A stretch of 64,000 bases of DNA, from contig NZ_QKSM01000002.1 in assembly GCF_003234185.1 (NCBI RefSeq), positions 248,001 to 312,000 on the forward strand, in the 5' to 3' direction. Within the stretch, counting starts at the first letter, position 1. Each line of letters starts with the position of its first letter. Shown one piece after another: positions 1-8,646 of this stretch. Origin of the DNA: Curtobacterium sp. MCSS17_008 (GTDB lineage Bacteria; Actinomycetota; Actinomycetes; Actinomycetales; Microbacteriaceae). Under the pieces are notes generated by a model. The model was not told the DNA's origin, ran no database searches, and worked only from the letters and a program-made list of their open reading frames with translations. The position numbers and the translations under genes were made by a program.

Positions 1-522
1 GACCGTGACCAGGAACGGGCGGTCGACGACGTAGCGGTGCACCTCGGGTGCCGCGGCCACGTGCGGCGGCAGCGAGCGCTGGGGGAGCGGGGTGTCGAGC
101 GGGTGCAGCAGGTACCCGTCCGGTCCGCCGACACGGTCGACCGGCACGCCGGCCGGGATCTGGATCGTCAGGCCGTCCGGGCCGGACTGCGCGACCTGCT
201 GCGCGAGCTGCGGGTACGTCGACGCGGCACGGTCACGGAGCCCGTCGAGCTCGTGGCGGGGGATGTCCCGCGGTGCCGGGAACGCACGGTTGAGGAACCG
301 GCGGAGCATCTCCACCGCGTCCTCCTCACCACGGGCGGCGGCGAGGCGTCGCGCGGTGCCGTAGTCGACGACCTCGAGCGCGAAGTCTCCGCGCGTCTCG
401 GTCGGGACGATGCGGAGCGCGCCCTCGACGGGAGGCTCGGTGAGCGCCTCTCCGGGGAGCTGCACGTAGCGGGTCGTGTAGCCGAGCTGGTCGAGGATGG
501 GGCGGGTCTCCGCGAACGTCAT
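1..522 (-). CDS. TNT-domain (NAD+ glycohydrolase toxin-like) protein, 3' part cut by window edge
   Basis: The reading frame opens at ATG 522 and is still open at base 1, so 174 residues are visible and the C-terminus is missing. Residues 1-115 match nothing I recognise. From about residue 118 the pattern is that of the TNT fold (CpnT C-terminal toxin family): IPAGVPVDRVGGPDGYLL, then TPLPQRSLPP at 144-153 and VHRYVVDRP at 161-169. In the family, DR-x-G, G-x-[FY]-L, R-x-LPP and the Y-x-V strand occur in this order and precede the catalytic Gln-containing end, which here lies outside the window. The family hydrolyses NAD+. No signal peptide is seen, so export would need a secretion system. It lies 70 bp downstream of sdhB on the same strand but has its own -10 (TAGGCT). 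Function is inferred from the motif order; I cannot see an immunity gene. Confidence 0.6.
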   Translation of the reverse strand, partial: MTFAETRPILDQLGYTTRYVQLPGEALTEPPVEGALRIVPTETRGDFALEVVDYGTARRLAAARGEEDAVEMLRRFLNRAFPAPRDIPRHELDGLRDRAASTYPQLAQQVAQSGPDGLTIQIPAGVPVDRVGGPDGYLLHPLDTPLPQRSLPPHVAAAPEVHRYVVDRPFLVTV

Positions 523-529
523 GGGCGCG

Positions 530-535
530 AGCCTA
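530..535 (-). promoter_or_regulatory. -10 hexamer TAGGCT of the TNT-domain gene, leaderless type
   Basis: On the minus strand TAGGCT is followed by 7 nt and then ATG 522. This spacing puts the transcription start at or next to the A of the start codon, so the mRNA is predicted to be leaderless. Confidence 0.5.
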
Positions 536-592
536 CCGGCCGCGACCGTGCTGTTCGCCGAGACACCGCCGCACGTCCGGCGGACGGGCGGA

Positions 593-1366
593 TCACGCGC
601 CGCCGCGCATGATCGCCTGCTTGACCTCGGAGATCGCCTTCGTCACCTGGATGCCGCGCGGGCAGGCGTCGGTGCAGTTGAAGGTCGTGCGGCAGCGCCA
701 CACGCCCTCCTTGTCGTTGAGGATGTCGAGCCGCACGTTCGAGGCGTCGTCGCGGGAGTCGAAGATGAACCGGTGCGCGTTCACGATCGCCGCCGGACCG
801 AAGTACTGCCCGTCGGTCCAGAAGACCGGGCACGACGAGGTGCACGCGGCGCAGAGGATGCACTTCGTGGTGTCGTCGAACCGGGCACGGTCGGCGACCG
901 ACTGCACGCGCTCCTTGCCCTTCTCCGGCTTGCTGGACGCCTGCAGGAACGGCTGGACCTCGCGGTAGGACTGGAAGAACGGCTCCATGTCCACGACCAG
1001 GTCCTTCTCGAGCGGCAGGCCCTTGATCGCCTCGACGTAGATCGGCTTCGACACGTCCAGGTCCTTGATCAGGGTCTTGCAGGCCAGACGGTTGCGACCG
1101 TTGATGCGCATCGCGTCCGATCCGCACACGCCGTGCGCGCAGGAGCGGCGGAAGGTCAGCGATCCGTCCTGCTCCCACTTGATCTGGTGCAGCGCGTCGA
1201 GGATGCGGTCCGTCGGGAGCATCATCACGTCGAAGTCCTGCCAGCGCGGCTCGTCGTCGACGTCCGGGTCGAACCGGCGCACGATGATCGTGACCGGGAA
1301 CGATCCGGGAGGGGCGCTCTGCACGGTGTCGGTGCGCGGGCTGTCGGAGACCAGGGTGTCGGTCAT
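593..1366 (-). CDS. sdhB: Succinate dehydrogenase iron-sulfur subunit
   Basis: A 257-residue subunit that carries electrons from the SdhA flavin to quinone at the membrane. The [2Fe-2S] ligands are C76, C81, D84 and C96 (CAHGVCGSD followed by NRLAC). The Asp at the third position is also found in E. coli SdhB, so it is not a defect. The two further clusters are served by CILCAACTSSCP and by CTDACPRG near the C-terminus. The start ATG at 1366 shares one base with the sdhA stop (TGATG), so the two are translationally coupled. The open frame extends upstream into sdhA, but the N-terminus MTDTLVSD and family length support this start. It is the last gene of the sdhCDAB operon. Confidence 0.96.
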   Translation of the reverse strand: MTDTLVSDSPRTDTVQSAPPGSFPVTIIVRRFDPDVDDEPRWQDFDVMMLPTDRILDALHQIKWEQDGSLTFRRSCAHGVCGSDAMRINGRNRLACKTLIKDLDVSKPIYVEAIKGLPLEKDLVVDMEPFFQSYREVQPFLQASSKPEKGKERVQSVADRARFDDTTKCILCAACTSSCPVFWTDGQYFGPAAIVNAHRFIFDSRDDASNVRLDILNDKEGVWRCRTTFNCTDACPRGIQVTKAISEVKQAIMRGGA

Positions 1367-3159
1367 CAGTACTTCCTCTCCATCGGCTCGTACCGCGTCA
1401 CGACGACGGGCTTCCAGTCGAGCGTGATGTGGTCGTCGGCGAGTGACGAGTGCGGGTCGCCCGTCAGGTACGCCATGGTGTGCTGCATGTAGTTCTCGTC
1501 GTCGCGCTTCGGGTAGTCGTCGCGCATGTGACCGCCGCGGCTCTCCTTGCGGTTCCGCGCGGAGAAGACGACGACCTCGGCCAGGTCGAGCAGGAAGCCG
1601 AGCTCGACGGCCTCGAGCAGGTCGGTGTTGAACCGCTTGCCCTTGTCCTGCACGGCCACGTTCAGGTACCGCTCGCGCAGCTGGTGGATCGTCTCGGTCA
1701 TCTTCGCGAGGGACTCGTCGGTGCGGAACACCTGCGCGTTCTTGTCCATCTCGTCCTGCAGCTCCTTGCGCAGGACGGCGATGCGCTCGGTCCCGGTGGA
1801 GGCACGGAGCTGGTCGAGCATGCCGCGGACACCGGCCGCCGGGTCCTCCGGCAGGGGGAGGAACTCGGCGGTCTGCACCCACTCGGCGGCGTTGTTGCCG
1901 GAGCGCTTGCCGAAGACGTTGATGTCGAGCAGCGAGTTCGTGCCGAGGCGGTTCGAGCCGTGCACGGACACGCAGGCGCACTCGCCGGCGGCGTAGAGCC
2001 CGGGGACGACCGTGGTGTTGTCGTACAGGACCTCGGCGTTGGTGTTCGTCGGGATCCCGCCCATCGCGTAGTGCGCGGTCGGCATGACGGGCACCGGCTC
2101 GACGACCGGGTCGACGCCGAGGTAGGTGCGGGCGAACTCGGTGATGTCCGGCAGCTTCGTCTCCAGCACCTCGGCCCCGAGGTGGGTGCAGTCGAGCAGC
2201 ACGTAGTCCTTGTTCGGGCCGGCACCGCGTCCCTCCGCCACCTCCTGCACCATGCAGCGGGCGACGATGTCGCGGGGCGCCAGGTCCTTGATCGTCGGCG
2301 CGTACCGCTCCATGAAGCGCTCACCCGAGGCGTTGCGGAGGATCGCGCCCTCACCGCGGGCGCCCTCGGTGAGCAGGATGCCGAGGCCGGCGAGGCCGGT
2401 CGGGTGGAACTGGAAGAACTCCATGTCCTCGAGCGGCAGGCCCTGGCGCCACACGATGCCGACGCCGTCGCCGGTCAGCGTGTGCGCGTTCGAGGTGGTC
2501 TTGTACATCTTGCCGAAGCCGCCGGTCGCGAAGATGACGGCCTTGGCGTGGAAGACGTGCAGCTCACCGGTCGCGAGCTCGTACGCCACGACCCCGGCGG
2601 GCTGCTGCCGGGTGACCCCGTCGTCACCCGTGACGTCGACCATGACGAGGTCGAGCGCGTAGAACTCGTTGTGGAACTCGACGCCGAGCTTCACGCAGTT
2701 CTGGAACAGCGTCTGCAGGATCATGTGTCCCGTGCGGTCCGCCGCGTAGCACGCCCGGCGGACGGGGGACTTGCCGTGGTCACGGGTGTGGCCACCGAAG
2801 CGTCGCTGGTCGATCTTGCCCTCGGGCGTCCGGTTGAACGGCAGGCCCATGTTCTCGAGGTCGATGACGGCGTCGATCGCCTCCTTCGCCAGGATCTCGG
2901 CGGCGTCCTGGTCGACCAGGTAGTCACCGCCCTTGATCGTGTCGAAGGTGTGCCACTCCCACGAGTCCTCCTCGACGTTCGCCAGGGCGGCGGCCATGCC
3001 GCCCTGGGCGGCGCCCGTGTGGGAGCGCGTCGGGTACAGCTTCGAGATGACGGCCGTCTTCGCCTTCGGGCCGGCTTCGATGGCGGCACGCATGCCGGCA
3101 CCGCCCGCGCCGATGATGACGATGTCGTGCTGGTGGTGGTGGACGGTGGTCTCGCTCAC
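1366..3159 (-). CDS. sdhA: Succinate dehydrogenase flavoprotein subunit
   Basis: A 597-residue subunit that oxidises succinate to fumarate. The Rossmann motif GAGGAGM lies at residues 17-23. The FAD-linking histidine is H47 in [10 protein letters not shown]. Further family signatures are [33 protein letters not shown] and the catalytic HYAMGGI region. Length is normal for the family. It lies 97 bp downstream of sdhD, a larger gap than elsewhere in the operon, and overlaps sdhB by one base. Confidence 0.97.
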   Translation of the reverse strand: MSETTVHHHQHDIVIIGAGGAGMRAAIEAGPKAKTAVISKLYPTRSHTGAAQGGMAAALANVEEDSWEWHTFDTIKGGDYLVDQDAAEILAKEAIDAVIDLENMGLPFNRTPEGKIDQRRFGGHTRDHGKSPVRRACYAADRTGHMILQTLFQNCVKLGVEFHNEFYALDLVMVDVTGDDGVTRQQPAGVVAYELATGELHVFHAKAVIFATGGFGKMYKTTSNAHTLTGDGVGIVWRQGLPLEDMEFFQFHPTGLAGLGILLTEGARGEGAILRNASGERFMERYAPTIKDLAPRDIVARCMVQEVAEGRGAGPNKDYVLLDCTHLGAEVLETKLPDITEFARTYLGVDPVVEPVPVMPTAHYAMGGIPTNTNAEVLYDNTTVVPGLYAAGECACVSVHGSNRLGTNSLLDINVFGKRSGNNAAEWVQTAEFLPLPEDPAAGVRGMLDQLRASTGTERIAVLRKELQDEMDKNAQVFRTDESLAKMTETIHQLRERYLNVAVQDKGKRFNTDLLEAVELGFLLDLAEVVVFSARNRKESRGGHMRDDYPKRDDENYMQHTMAYLTGDPHSSLADDHITLDWKPVVVTRYEPMERKY

Positions 3160-3256
3160 TGGGGCCTTTCAGGGTGGGTCAGCGCGCCGGCGGGGTGGTC
3201 GCGGCGTGCCCGTGGGTCTCGTTGCGCGGTGCTCGTGGTCCGGCGTGACCGCGCTG

Positions 3257-3703
3257 CTACTGCGCGGGGCAGAACGACGGCAGGTCGGCTGCGGCGGCGC
3301 CGGCGGGGCACGGGTCGAACGTCCAGCAGACGAGCAGGCCGAGCACGATCAGCGCGACGCAGGCGATGAGCACCGCGAGCAGCAGGGTCTTCCGCACGCC
3401 GGGCTTGGCGACGTAGTCGTTGATGATCGTCCGCATGCCGTTCGAGCCGTGCACGAGGGCGAGGACGAGCATCAGGGAGTCCCAGATCTTCCAGAAGGGG
3501 TTCGCCCACTTGCCGGCGACGAAGGCGAAATCGATCTGCTTGACGCCCTCACCGGCGACCATGTTCACGAAGAGGTGGCCGAAGATCAGCACCACGAGCA
3601 GGACGCCCGAGGCGCGCATGTAGATCCACCCCCACTTCTCCCAGTTGGTGGTGCGGCGGGCTGCGGAGGCCGAACGGGGCGCCTCGACGGTCTGCGTGGT
3701 CAT
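3257..3703 (-). CDS. sdhD: Succinate dehydrogenase membrane anchor subunit
   Basis: A 148-residue protein with three hydrophobic segments (about residues 30-53, 70-95 and 103-125) that anchors the SdhAB dimer and helps bind quinone and heme. The start ATG at 3703 is preceded by an AGGGAAGGAC-type ribosome site; the open frame continues 29 codons upstream into sdhC, but that part is non-conserved and basic. HLFVN and LVHGSNGMRTI are the heme/quinone-side helices. The C-terminus carries an extra tail of about 25 residues with three cysteines (CWTFDPCP and FCPAQ), which is unusual for SdhD. Its neighbour sdhC ends 20 bp upstream. Confidence 0.93.
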   Translation of the reverse strand: MTTQTVEAPRSASAARRTTNWEKWGWIYMRASGVLLVVLIFGHLFVNMVAGEGVKQIDFAFVAGKWANPFWKIWDSLMLVLALVHGSNGMRTIINDYVAKPGVRKTLLLAVLIACVALIVLGLLVCWTFDPCPAGAAAADLPSFCPAQ

Positions 3704-3723
3704 CTGCGTGTCCTTCCCTTCGC

Positions 3724-4173
3724 CTACTGGAAGTCCGCGACGAGGTTCATGAGCTGGCGGGGGAGGAACCCCGCGATGAGGACGGCCCACACGACCATCA
3801 CGATCCAGAACATCGCGCGCTGGTACTTCGGGCCCTTCGACCAGAAGTCGACCAGGATGATCCGCAGCCCGTTGAGCGCGTGGAAGACGATCGCCATGAC
3901 GAGCGCGATCTCACCGAGGTTCATGATCGGCGTCTTGTACGTACCGATGACGGCGTTGTAGGCCTCGGGGGACAGCCGCACGAGCGCGGTGTCGAGGACG
4001 TGCACGAGCAGGAAGAAGTAGATCGCGACACCGGTGATGCGGTGCAGCACCCACGACCACATGCCCGTGGAACCGCGGTAGAGGGTCCCCTCGAGCTTCC
4101 GGGAGGCGCGGGGCGCCTCGATCGTGACGCGCGGTTCGACAACCGTCGTCCCGCCTGCGGTCTGCTCGGCCAT
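3724..4173 (-). CDS. sdhC: Succinate dehydrogenase cytochrome b556 subunit
   Basis: A 149-residue membrane protein with three transmembrane helices (about 45-65, 85-105 and 122-142). The SdhC signature WSWVLHRITGVAIYFF and the following HVLD, with the heme-ligand His region, are present, as is FHALNGLRIILVDF. The start ATG 4173 has a strong ribosome site, GGGAGGG, 7 nt upstream. It is the first gene of sdhCDAB. It forms the quinone-binding membrane anchor with SdhD. Confidence 0.95.
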   Translation of the reverse strand: MAEQTAGGTTVVEPRVTIEAPRASRKLEGTLYRGSTGMWSWVLHRITGVAIYFFLLVHVLDTALVRLSPEAYNAVIGTYKTPIMNLGEIALVMAIVFHALNGLRIILVDFWSKGPKYQRAMFWIVMVVWAVLIAGFLPRQLMNLVADFQ

Positions 4174-4194
4174 GAGCTCGCCCTCCCATAGGAC

Positions 4195-4217
4195 GGGCTC
4201 GCCCGATCGGCGAGCCC
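4195..4217 (-). other. 9-bp hairpin in the sdhC 5' leader
   Basis: GGGCTCGCC and GGCGAGCCC form a perfect 9-bp stem with a 5-nt loop (CGATC) 21 nt upstream of sdhC and next to its ribosome site. It could stabilise the leader or act as a weak terminator of the upstream glycosyltransferase gene. Confidence 0.5.
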
Positions 4218-4248
4218 TTGCCGTTCGTGTTCGTGTGGAACACGACCC

Positions 4249-4254
4249 ATCCTA
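4249..4254 (-). promoter_or_regulatory. -10 hexamer TAGGAT for the sdhCDAB operon
   Basis: TAGGAT on the minus strand lies 75 nt upstream of sdhC, and its TAG is also the stop codon of the upstream glycosyltransferase gene. It would give a leader of about 65-70 nt that contains the hairpin at 4195-4217. Confidence 0.4.
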
Positions 4255-5502
4255 TGCGCGTGCGCTGACGTTCTCGTCCCACCCGACACGGAGGCTGCGA
4301 GGAGCGGCCGGCGGAGCGCCGATCGTGCGGGCCGTCTCGTGGTGCGCCAGGAGCTGGTCGCCCACCGCCTCCCACGTCGTGCCCTCGACACGGAGCCGTC
4401 CTGCCGAACCCATGCGGGAGGCCGCCGCCGGGTCCTGGACGAGTCCGAGCACGGCACGACGGAGCCCCTGCGGCACGTCGGGGTCGTACAGTTCGCCGTC
4501 GAGCCCCGGGGCGACGAGGTCGACGGGACCGCCGGCAGCGGGGGCGACGACGGGCAGGCCGCTCGCGTGCGCCTCCTGCAGGGTCTGCCCGAAGGTCTCG
4601 GCCGGACCGGTGTGCACGAAGACGTCGAGCATCGCGTACGCGTCGGCGAGGGCCTCGCCGCGCAGCGGACCGGTGAAGGTCACGTCGAGGTGGCGCAACC
4701 GGCGCTCGAGGTACGCCCGCGACGGCCCGCCGCCGGCCACCACGAGCCGGATGCCGGGGACGCCGCCGAGCTCGGCGAGCCGTTCGACCTCCTTCTCCGG
4801 CGCGAGCCGCCCGACGTAGCCGACGATCGTCTCACCGGCCGGTGCGATCCTCCGACGTGCGGCACGGACGTGCGCGGACCGGCGACGGTCCGGGTGGAAG
4901 AGCACCGTGTCCACCCCCCGGCCCCAGCGGGCGACGCGCGGCACACCGTCCTCGGCGAGCATCGAGGCGGTCGCGCTCGACGGGGCGAGCGTGAGCGACG
5001 CCCCGGCGTGGATCCGTCCGAGGATCCTCCGCACCAGCGGGACGGTCGCGGTCAGGCCGTTGCGTCGGGCGAAGCCGGCCACGTCGGTCTGGAAGACCGC
5101 GACGGAGGGGATGCCGAGCCTCCCGGCCGCCGTGATGGCGCGACCGCCCAGCAGGAACGGGCTCGCCGCGTGCAGCAGGTCGGCACCGGAGGCGGCGAGG
5201 ATCGTGTCCAGCACCGGGTGGGGGAGCGCCACGGGGAACTGCCGGTACGCGACCGCGGGCACCCGGTGCACGTCGAAGGAGCGGTAGCGCTCGACCTGGG
5301 TCTTCGACCGGAACTGCGCGAGTCCCGGGGTGTCCGGCGCGATGACGACCGCGCGGTGGCCACGGCGCTCCAGGTGGTCGAGGACCGCCAGGACGCTGGT
5401 GGTCACGCCGTTGAGGGTGGGCAGGAAGCTCTCGGTCACGACGGCGACGGTCCGCTGGGACGTGCCGCGCTCCACGCTGCGTGCGCTCATGGTGCTGCCC
5501 AT
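4252..5502 (-). CDS. Glycosyltransferase family 4 (GDP-mannose-dependent mannosyltransferase-like)
   Basis: A 416-residue GT-B enzyme. The N-terminal Rossmann half begins with VAVVTESFLPTLNGVTTSV, the signature of the MgtA/PimB-like mannosyltransferases that build phosphatidylinositol mannosides and lipoglycans on the inner membrane face. The C-terminal half has VGYVGRLAPEKEVERL and the donor-binding E-x7-E motif in ETFGQTLQEAH. Two in-frame starts are possible, ATG 5502 and ATG 5490; neither has a strong ribosome site. The open frame runs further upstream, but that part is low-complexity. manC is divergent from it and makes GDP-mannose, which fits a mannosyltransferase role. The stop overlaps the sdh -10 element. 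Confidence 0.85.
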   Translation of the reverse strand: MGSTMSARSVERGTSQRTVAVVTESFLPTLNGVTTSVLAVLDHLERRGHRAVVIAPDTPGLAQFRSKTQVERYRSFDVHRVPAVAYRQFPVALPHPVLDTILAASGADLLHAASPFLLGGRAITAAGRLGIPSVAVFQTDVAGFARRNGLTATVPLVRRILGRIHAGASLTLAPSSATASMLAEDGVPRVARWGRGVDTVLFHPDRRRSAHVRAARRRIAPAGETIVGYVGRLAPEKEVERLAELGGVPGIRLVVAGGGPSRAYLERRLRHLDVTFTGPLRGEALADAYAMLDVFVHTGPAETFGQTLQEAHASGLPVVAPAAGGPVDLVAPGLDGELYDPDVPQGLRRAVLGLVQDPAAASRMGSAGRLRVEGTTWEAVGDQLLAHHETARTIGAPPAAPRSLRVGWDENVSARA

Positions 5503-5738
5503 GGTCCGCGCGCGCCGTGACCGGCCGGGGCGGTCCCGGTGAACGGCCGGCACGCAGGCGGTGAACTCGGCGGGGGTCGCGGGGCCTGCCCGCTCCGCGC
5601 CGGTCGGGAGGCTCGGAGCGGCTCCGACGTGCACCCCGCGGCCCGTCCTGCACCGCCGCCGCCCGCGGCGTGCGGAGTTCCGCAAGCGACGTGCGGCGAT
5701 CGTGCGGGTGGCGTCCAGGTCGCGTCCGGACGCACCGG

Positions 5739-5744
5739 TACGGT
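5739..5744 (+). promoter_or_regulatory. -10 hexamer TACGGT of manC, leaderless type
   Basis: TACGGT is followed by 6 nt (GAGCGG) and then the GTG start at 5751, the same layout as at other starts in the window. Confidence 0.5.
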
Positions 5745-5750
5745 GAGCGG

Positions 5751-6866
5751 GTGGCAGACGCACTCGAGGACTTCTACGCGATCATCCCGGCCGGCGGCAT
5801 CGGCTCCCGGCTCTGGCCGCTCTCGCGCGCGGACGCGCCGAAGTTCCTGCACGACCTGACCGGTTCCGGCACCTCGCTCCTGCGGCAGACCTGGGACCGT
5901 CTCGCACCGCTCGCCGGGGACCAGCGGATCATGGTCGTCACCGGTCGGGCGCACCGAGCCGCCGTCGAGGCGCAGCTGCCCGGCGTCGCCGACCACAACG
6001 TCGTGCTCGAGAGCGAGCCGAAGGACTCGACGGCCGCCATCGGCCTCGCCGCGGCGATCCTCCGTCGTCGCGAACCCGACGTGGTGATCGGGTCGTTCGC
6101 GGCCGACCACGTCATCGGTGACGCCCGCGGCTTCCGACGGTCGGTGCGCGAAGCCGTCGCCGCCGCACGGGCCGGGTACGTCACGACGATCGGGATCACC
6201 CCGACCGAGCCGGCGATCGGTTTCGGCTACATCCACGCCGACGGCGAGGCGCTCGGCATCGACGGCGCCTCGACGGCGCACGCGGTGCGGTCGTTCGTCG
6301 AGAAGCCGGACCTGGACACCGCCCGCGCGTACCTGGAGGACGGCTCGTACCTGTGGAACGCCGGCATGTTCATCGCGCGTGCCGACGTGCTGCTCGCCGA
6401 GATCGGCCGGACCAAGCCCGAACTGCTCGCCGGCATCGAGGAGCTCGCTGCGGCGTGGGACACCTCGTCACGCGGAGCCGTCGTCGACGCGATCTGGCCC
6501 GGACTCGAGAAGATCGCGATCGACTACACGGTCGCCGAACCGGCCGCGGCCGCCGGTCGCATGGCCGTCGTGCCCGGCGACTTCGACTGGGACGACGTGG
6601 GCGACTTCGCTTCGCTCGCGAAGCTGCAGTCCGGCGGGCGGGCGAACAACCTCGCCGTGCTCGGCGACGGCGCGCGGATCCTCGCCGACTCGTCGAGCGG
6701 CATCGTCGTGGCGCACAGCCAGCGGCTCATCTCGCTCATCGGGGTCGAGGACATCGTCGTCGTCGACACCCCGGACGCGCTGCTCGTGACCACGAGCGAG
6801 AACGCGCAGCGGGTGAAGGGCGTTGTGGACGCGCTGAAGATCAGCGGTCGGGGCGACGTGCTCTGA
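5751..6866 (+). CDS. manC: Mannose-1-phosphate guanylyltransferase
   Basis: A 371-residue nucleotidyltransferase that makes GDP-mannose from mannose-1-phosphate and GTP. The pyrophosphorylase signature GGIGSRLWPLSR occurs at about residues 14-25, followed by APKFL. FVEKPD and YLWNAGMF, both typical of the family, follow. It lacks the C-terminal phosphomannose isomerase domain of bifunctional ManC/AlgA, so it is the short actinobacterial form. GTG 5751 is chosen as the start because conservation begins immediately after it and a -10 lies 6 nt upstream; the open frame extends 27 basic, non-conserved codons further. It is divergent from the mannosyltransferase-like gene. Confidence 0.92.
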   Translation: MADALEDFYAIIPAGGIGSRLWPLSRADAPKFLHDLTGSGTSLLRQTWDRLAPLAGDQRIMVVTGRAHRAAVEAQLPGVADHNVVLESEPKDSTAAIGLAAAILRRREPDVVIGSFAADHVIGDARGFRRSVREAVAAARAGYVTTIGITPTEPAIGFGYIHADGEALGIDGASTAHAVRSFVEKPDLDTARAYLEDGSYLWNAGMFIARADVLLAEIGRTKPELLAGIEELAAAWDTSSRGAVVDAIWPGLEKIAIDYTVAEPAAAAGRMAVVPGDFDWDDVGDFASLAKLQSGGRANNLAVLGDGARILADSSSGIVVAHSQRLISLIGVEDIVVVDTPDALLVTTSENAQRVKGVVDALKISGRGDVL

Positions 6867-6987
6867 CGCGACGGCACCGGCTGGTGCCGACGCGCTGTCC
6901 ACGACTGCGGTCATGGACGTGACGTGCGCCGCAGTCGTCCGGTGATGTTCCAGTCGAGGGGAACAGCAACGACTCGGGGGAGTGCTC

Positions 6988-8122
6988 ATGGGGGACATCG
7001 CGTTCGACGCGGACGAGGCGAGGTCGGCGGCGCGGGTGGCGCGTCGGGCGGCCGAGACGCTTCGTGGGCAGGCTGGCGCTCGCTCCGGAGCGGTCGAGCC
7101 GGGACTCGAGGACTTCGAGGGCTCGTACGCCGAGCGGTTCCGGAGCGCCGCGGTGATCGAGGCCGAGGACCGGGCGCGGCTGGCGGGGGTACTGGTCGAC
7201 CTCGCCTCCCAGATCGGCTCCGCGGTCGCCGCTGCTGAGCGTGAACGGGAGCGGCAGCGTGCCCACGCGGAGTGGAAGGCACGTGACGCCGACCGGAAGC
7301 GGGCGGCGACCGCGGCCAAGGCCTTCGCCGGTGCTGCAGGTCGATCAGCCGTCGACGCGTGGGAGAGCTTCACCGACCCCGAGCCGTCGACCGAACCCGA
7401 ACCGCGGCCGGAGGTCGACGCCGAGTTCCGGGGACGCGAGCGTGCGCGCTACGGCGACGGGGCGAGTGGTGGCAGGAGCTCTGCCGATCCGAGCAGGCTG
7501 CAGGCCTTCGTCACGACGACCTCCGGACTCGACACGACCGCGACGGCCGAGTCCGAGCACTTGCGATCAGCATGGGCGTCGTTCCGGTCCTCCTGCGCCT
7601 GGGTCACGGTCGACCGCGCGAGCATGCCGGCGGGCTTCGAACGGTACGTGCGCGAGAACGACGAGGACCGGAGCTGGATCGGCAAGGTCGCCGACGCCTT
7701 CGAGGCCGCTGGCGGCGGGGGATCGCCGTCGAACGTCGCCCTCGACATCGCGGCGACAGGGCGGGGCGGCACCGGCCCTCCAACGGCTGTTCGCGGACGA
7801 CCTGACCGCGGCAGAGGTCGCGGAGCGATGGGCCGCACTCGGGCTGACGAAAGCCGATGCCGGCGTGTTCGACGGACTGCCGACGAACGTGCTCTCGCGA
7901 CTCGGGAACCTCGAGGGTGTTCCGTACTGGGCGCGGAGCACGGCGAACGCCCTCGTGCTGAACCAGCGACTCGTCGATGTGGAGCGCCAGATCGAGCAGC
8001 TGGAGGGGACAGTCGCATCGGCGGGTGACGGCTCACGGGCGTTGGCGCGGGAACTCACAGGACGAGTTGCTCACCGGGACGCGAACTCAGTGACCCGGTT
8101 CGACGAAAGAGGAGGCACATGA
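6988..8122 (+). pseudogene. Frameshifted, truncated WXG-like/DUF1023-hydrolase-type secreted protein
   Basis: ATG 6988 has a strong ribosome site (GGGGGAG at 6976-6982). Residues 1-100 are helical and charged, like the N-terminal coiled region of type VII secretion substrates. The first frame is coherent to NVALDIAAT near 7758, then turns into Arg/Gly-rich noise and stops at 8028. The sequence resumes one base out of frame from about 7775: ALQRLFADDLTAAEVAERW, then GNLEGVPYWARSTANALVLN. This is the segment that precedes the alpha/beta-hydrolase (DUF1023) domain in actinobacterial WXG-hydrolases. Removing one G from the G-rich run 7759-7770 would restore about 377 codons. Even then the protein ends at 8122 without a hydrolase domain. 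The stop overlaps the next start (ATGA). It may be a true relic or a base-call error plus a naturally short protein. Confidence 0.6.
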
Positions 8123-8646
8123 ACGCACGACACCTTGCCTGTCGCACCCTCGCGGCGACGGCGGCGCTACTGGCAGTCGTCGTCGTAACCGCCGGATGTG
8201 CCGGGCAGCAGCGTGATGCAATACGACCGACCGAGAGGACGTCTTCCGTGGACGCAGACACTGCGAAGCGAACGATGATCAACATCGTCGATCAGACGAC
8301 GGCCGCCCTCGGCGGCGAGTGGGAGACGCGGACGTCTCCCGACTACGTCGAGAGCTGCCAGCTGTCGAGCGACGAAGAAGGAGCCCGGTGGGTGTACCGA
8401 GTTGCTCGTGCAGAGTCCGGTGACGCCGAGGCGGATGCTGCTGCTGCCTCCGACGTCTGGAGGTCCGCCGGTATGACCGTGGACCGACTCGCTGACTCCA
8501 AGGGGCCGGCGATGGTCGCTCGCGGCGGCGATCGCGTCGAGACGATCCGTTTCTTCGCCTTCCCCGGCAACTACAGCATCCAAGCGCTCTCGATGTGCTT
8601 CGCTGGCGACGCAGACGAGATCGAGGAGCAGCAGGCCGACGAATGA
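8119..8646 (+). CDS. Lipoprotein, tandem family copy 1 (type A)
   Basis: A 175-residue predicted lipoprotein. The signal peptide ends in the lipobox TAGC, with C27 as the lipidated residue. The exported domain has LGGEW, a first Cys in ESCQL, WVYR, then FFAFPGNYS and a second Cys in LSMCFAGDADEIEE. The two cysteines are conserved in all four copies and probably form a disulfide. The start ATG 8119 has an excellent ribosome site (AGAGGAGG) and overlaps the upstream stop by 4 nt, so it is translationally coupled to the broken WXG/DUF1023-type gene. It is most like copy 3. The family is unknown to me; the two-cysteine layout recalls mycobacterial LppA/LppB lipoproteins. Immunity to the upstream effector is an inference. 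Confidence 0.75.
   Translation: MNARHLACRTLAATAALLAVVVVTAGCAGQQRDAIRPTERTSSVDADTAKRTMINIVDQTTAALGGEWETRTSPDYVESCQLSSDEEGARWVYRVARAESGDAEADAAAASDVWRSAGMTVDRLADSKGPAMVARGGDRVETIRFFAFPGNYSIQALSMCFAGDADEIEEQQADE

Noticed and set aside
1450..3369. Plus-strand open frame of 639 codons antisense to sdhA
   Set aside because: It mirrors sdhA codon by codon, has no family motifs and is His/Val/Arg-biased, as expected of an antisense frame in high-GC DNA.
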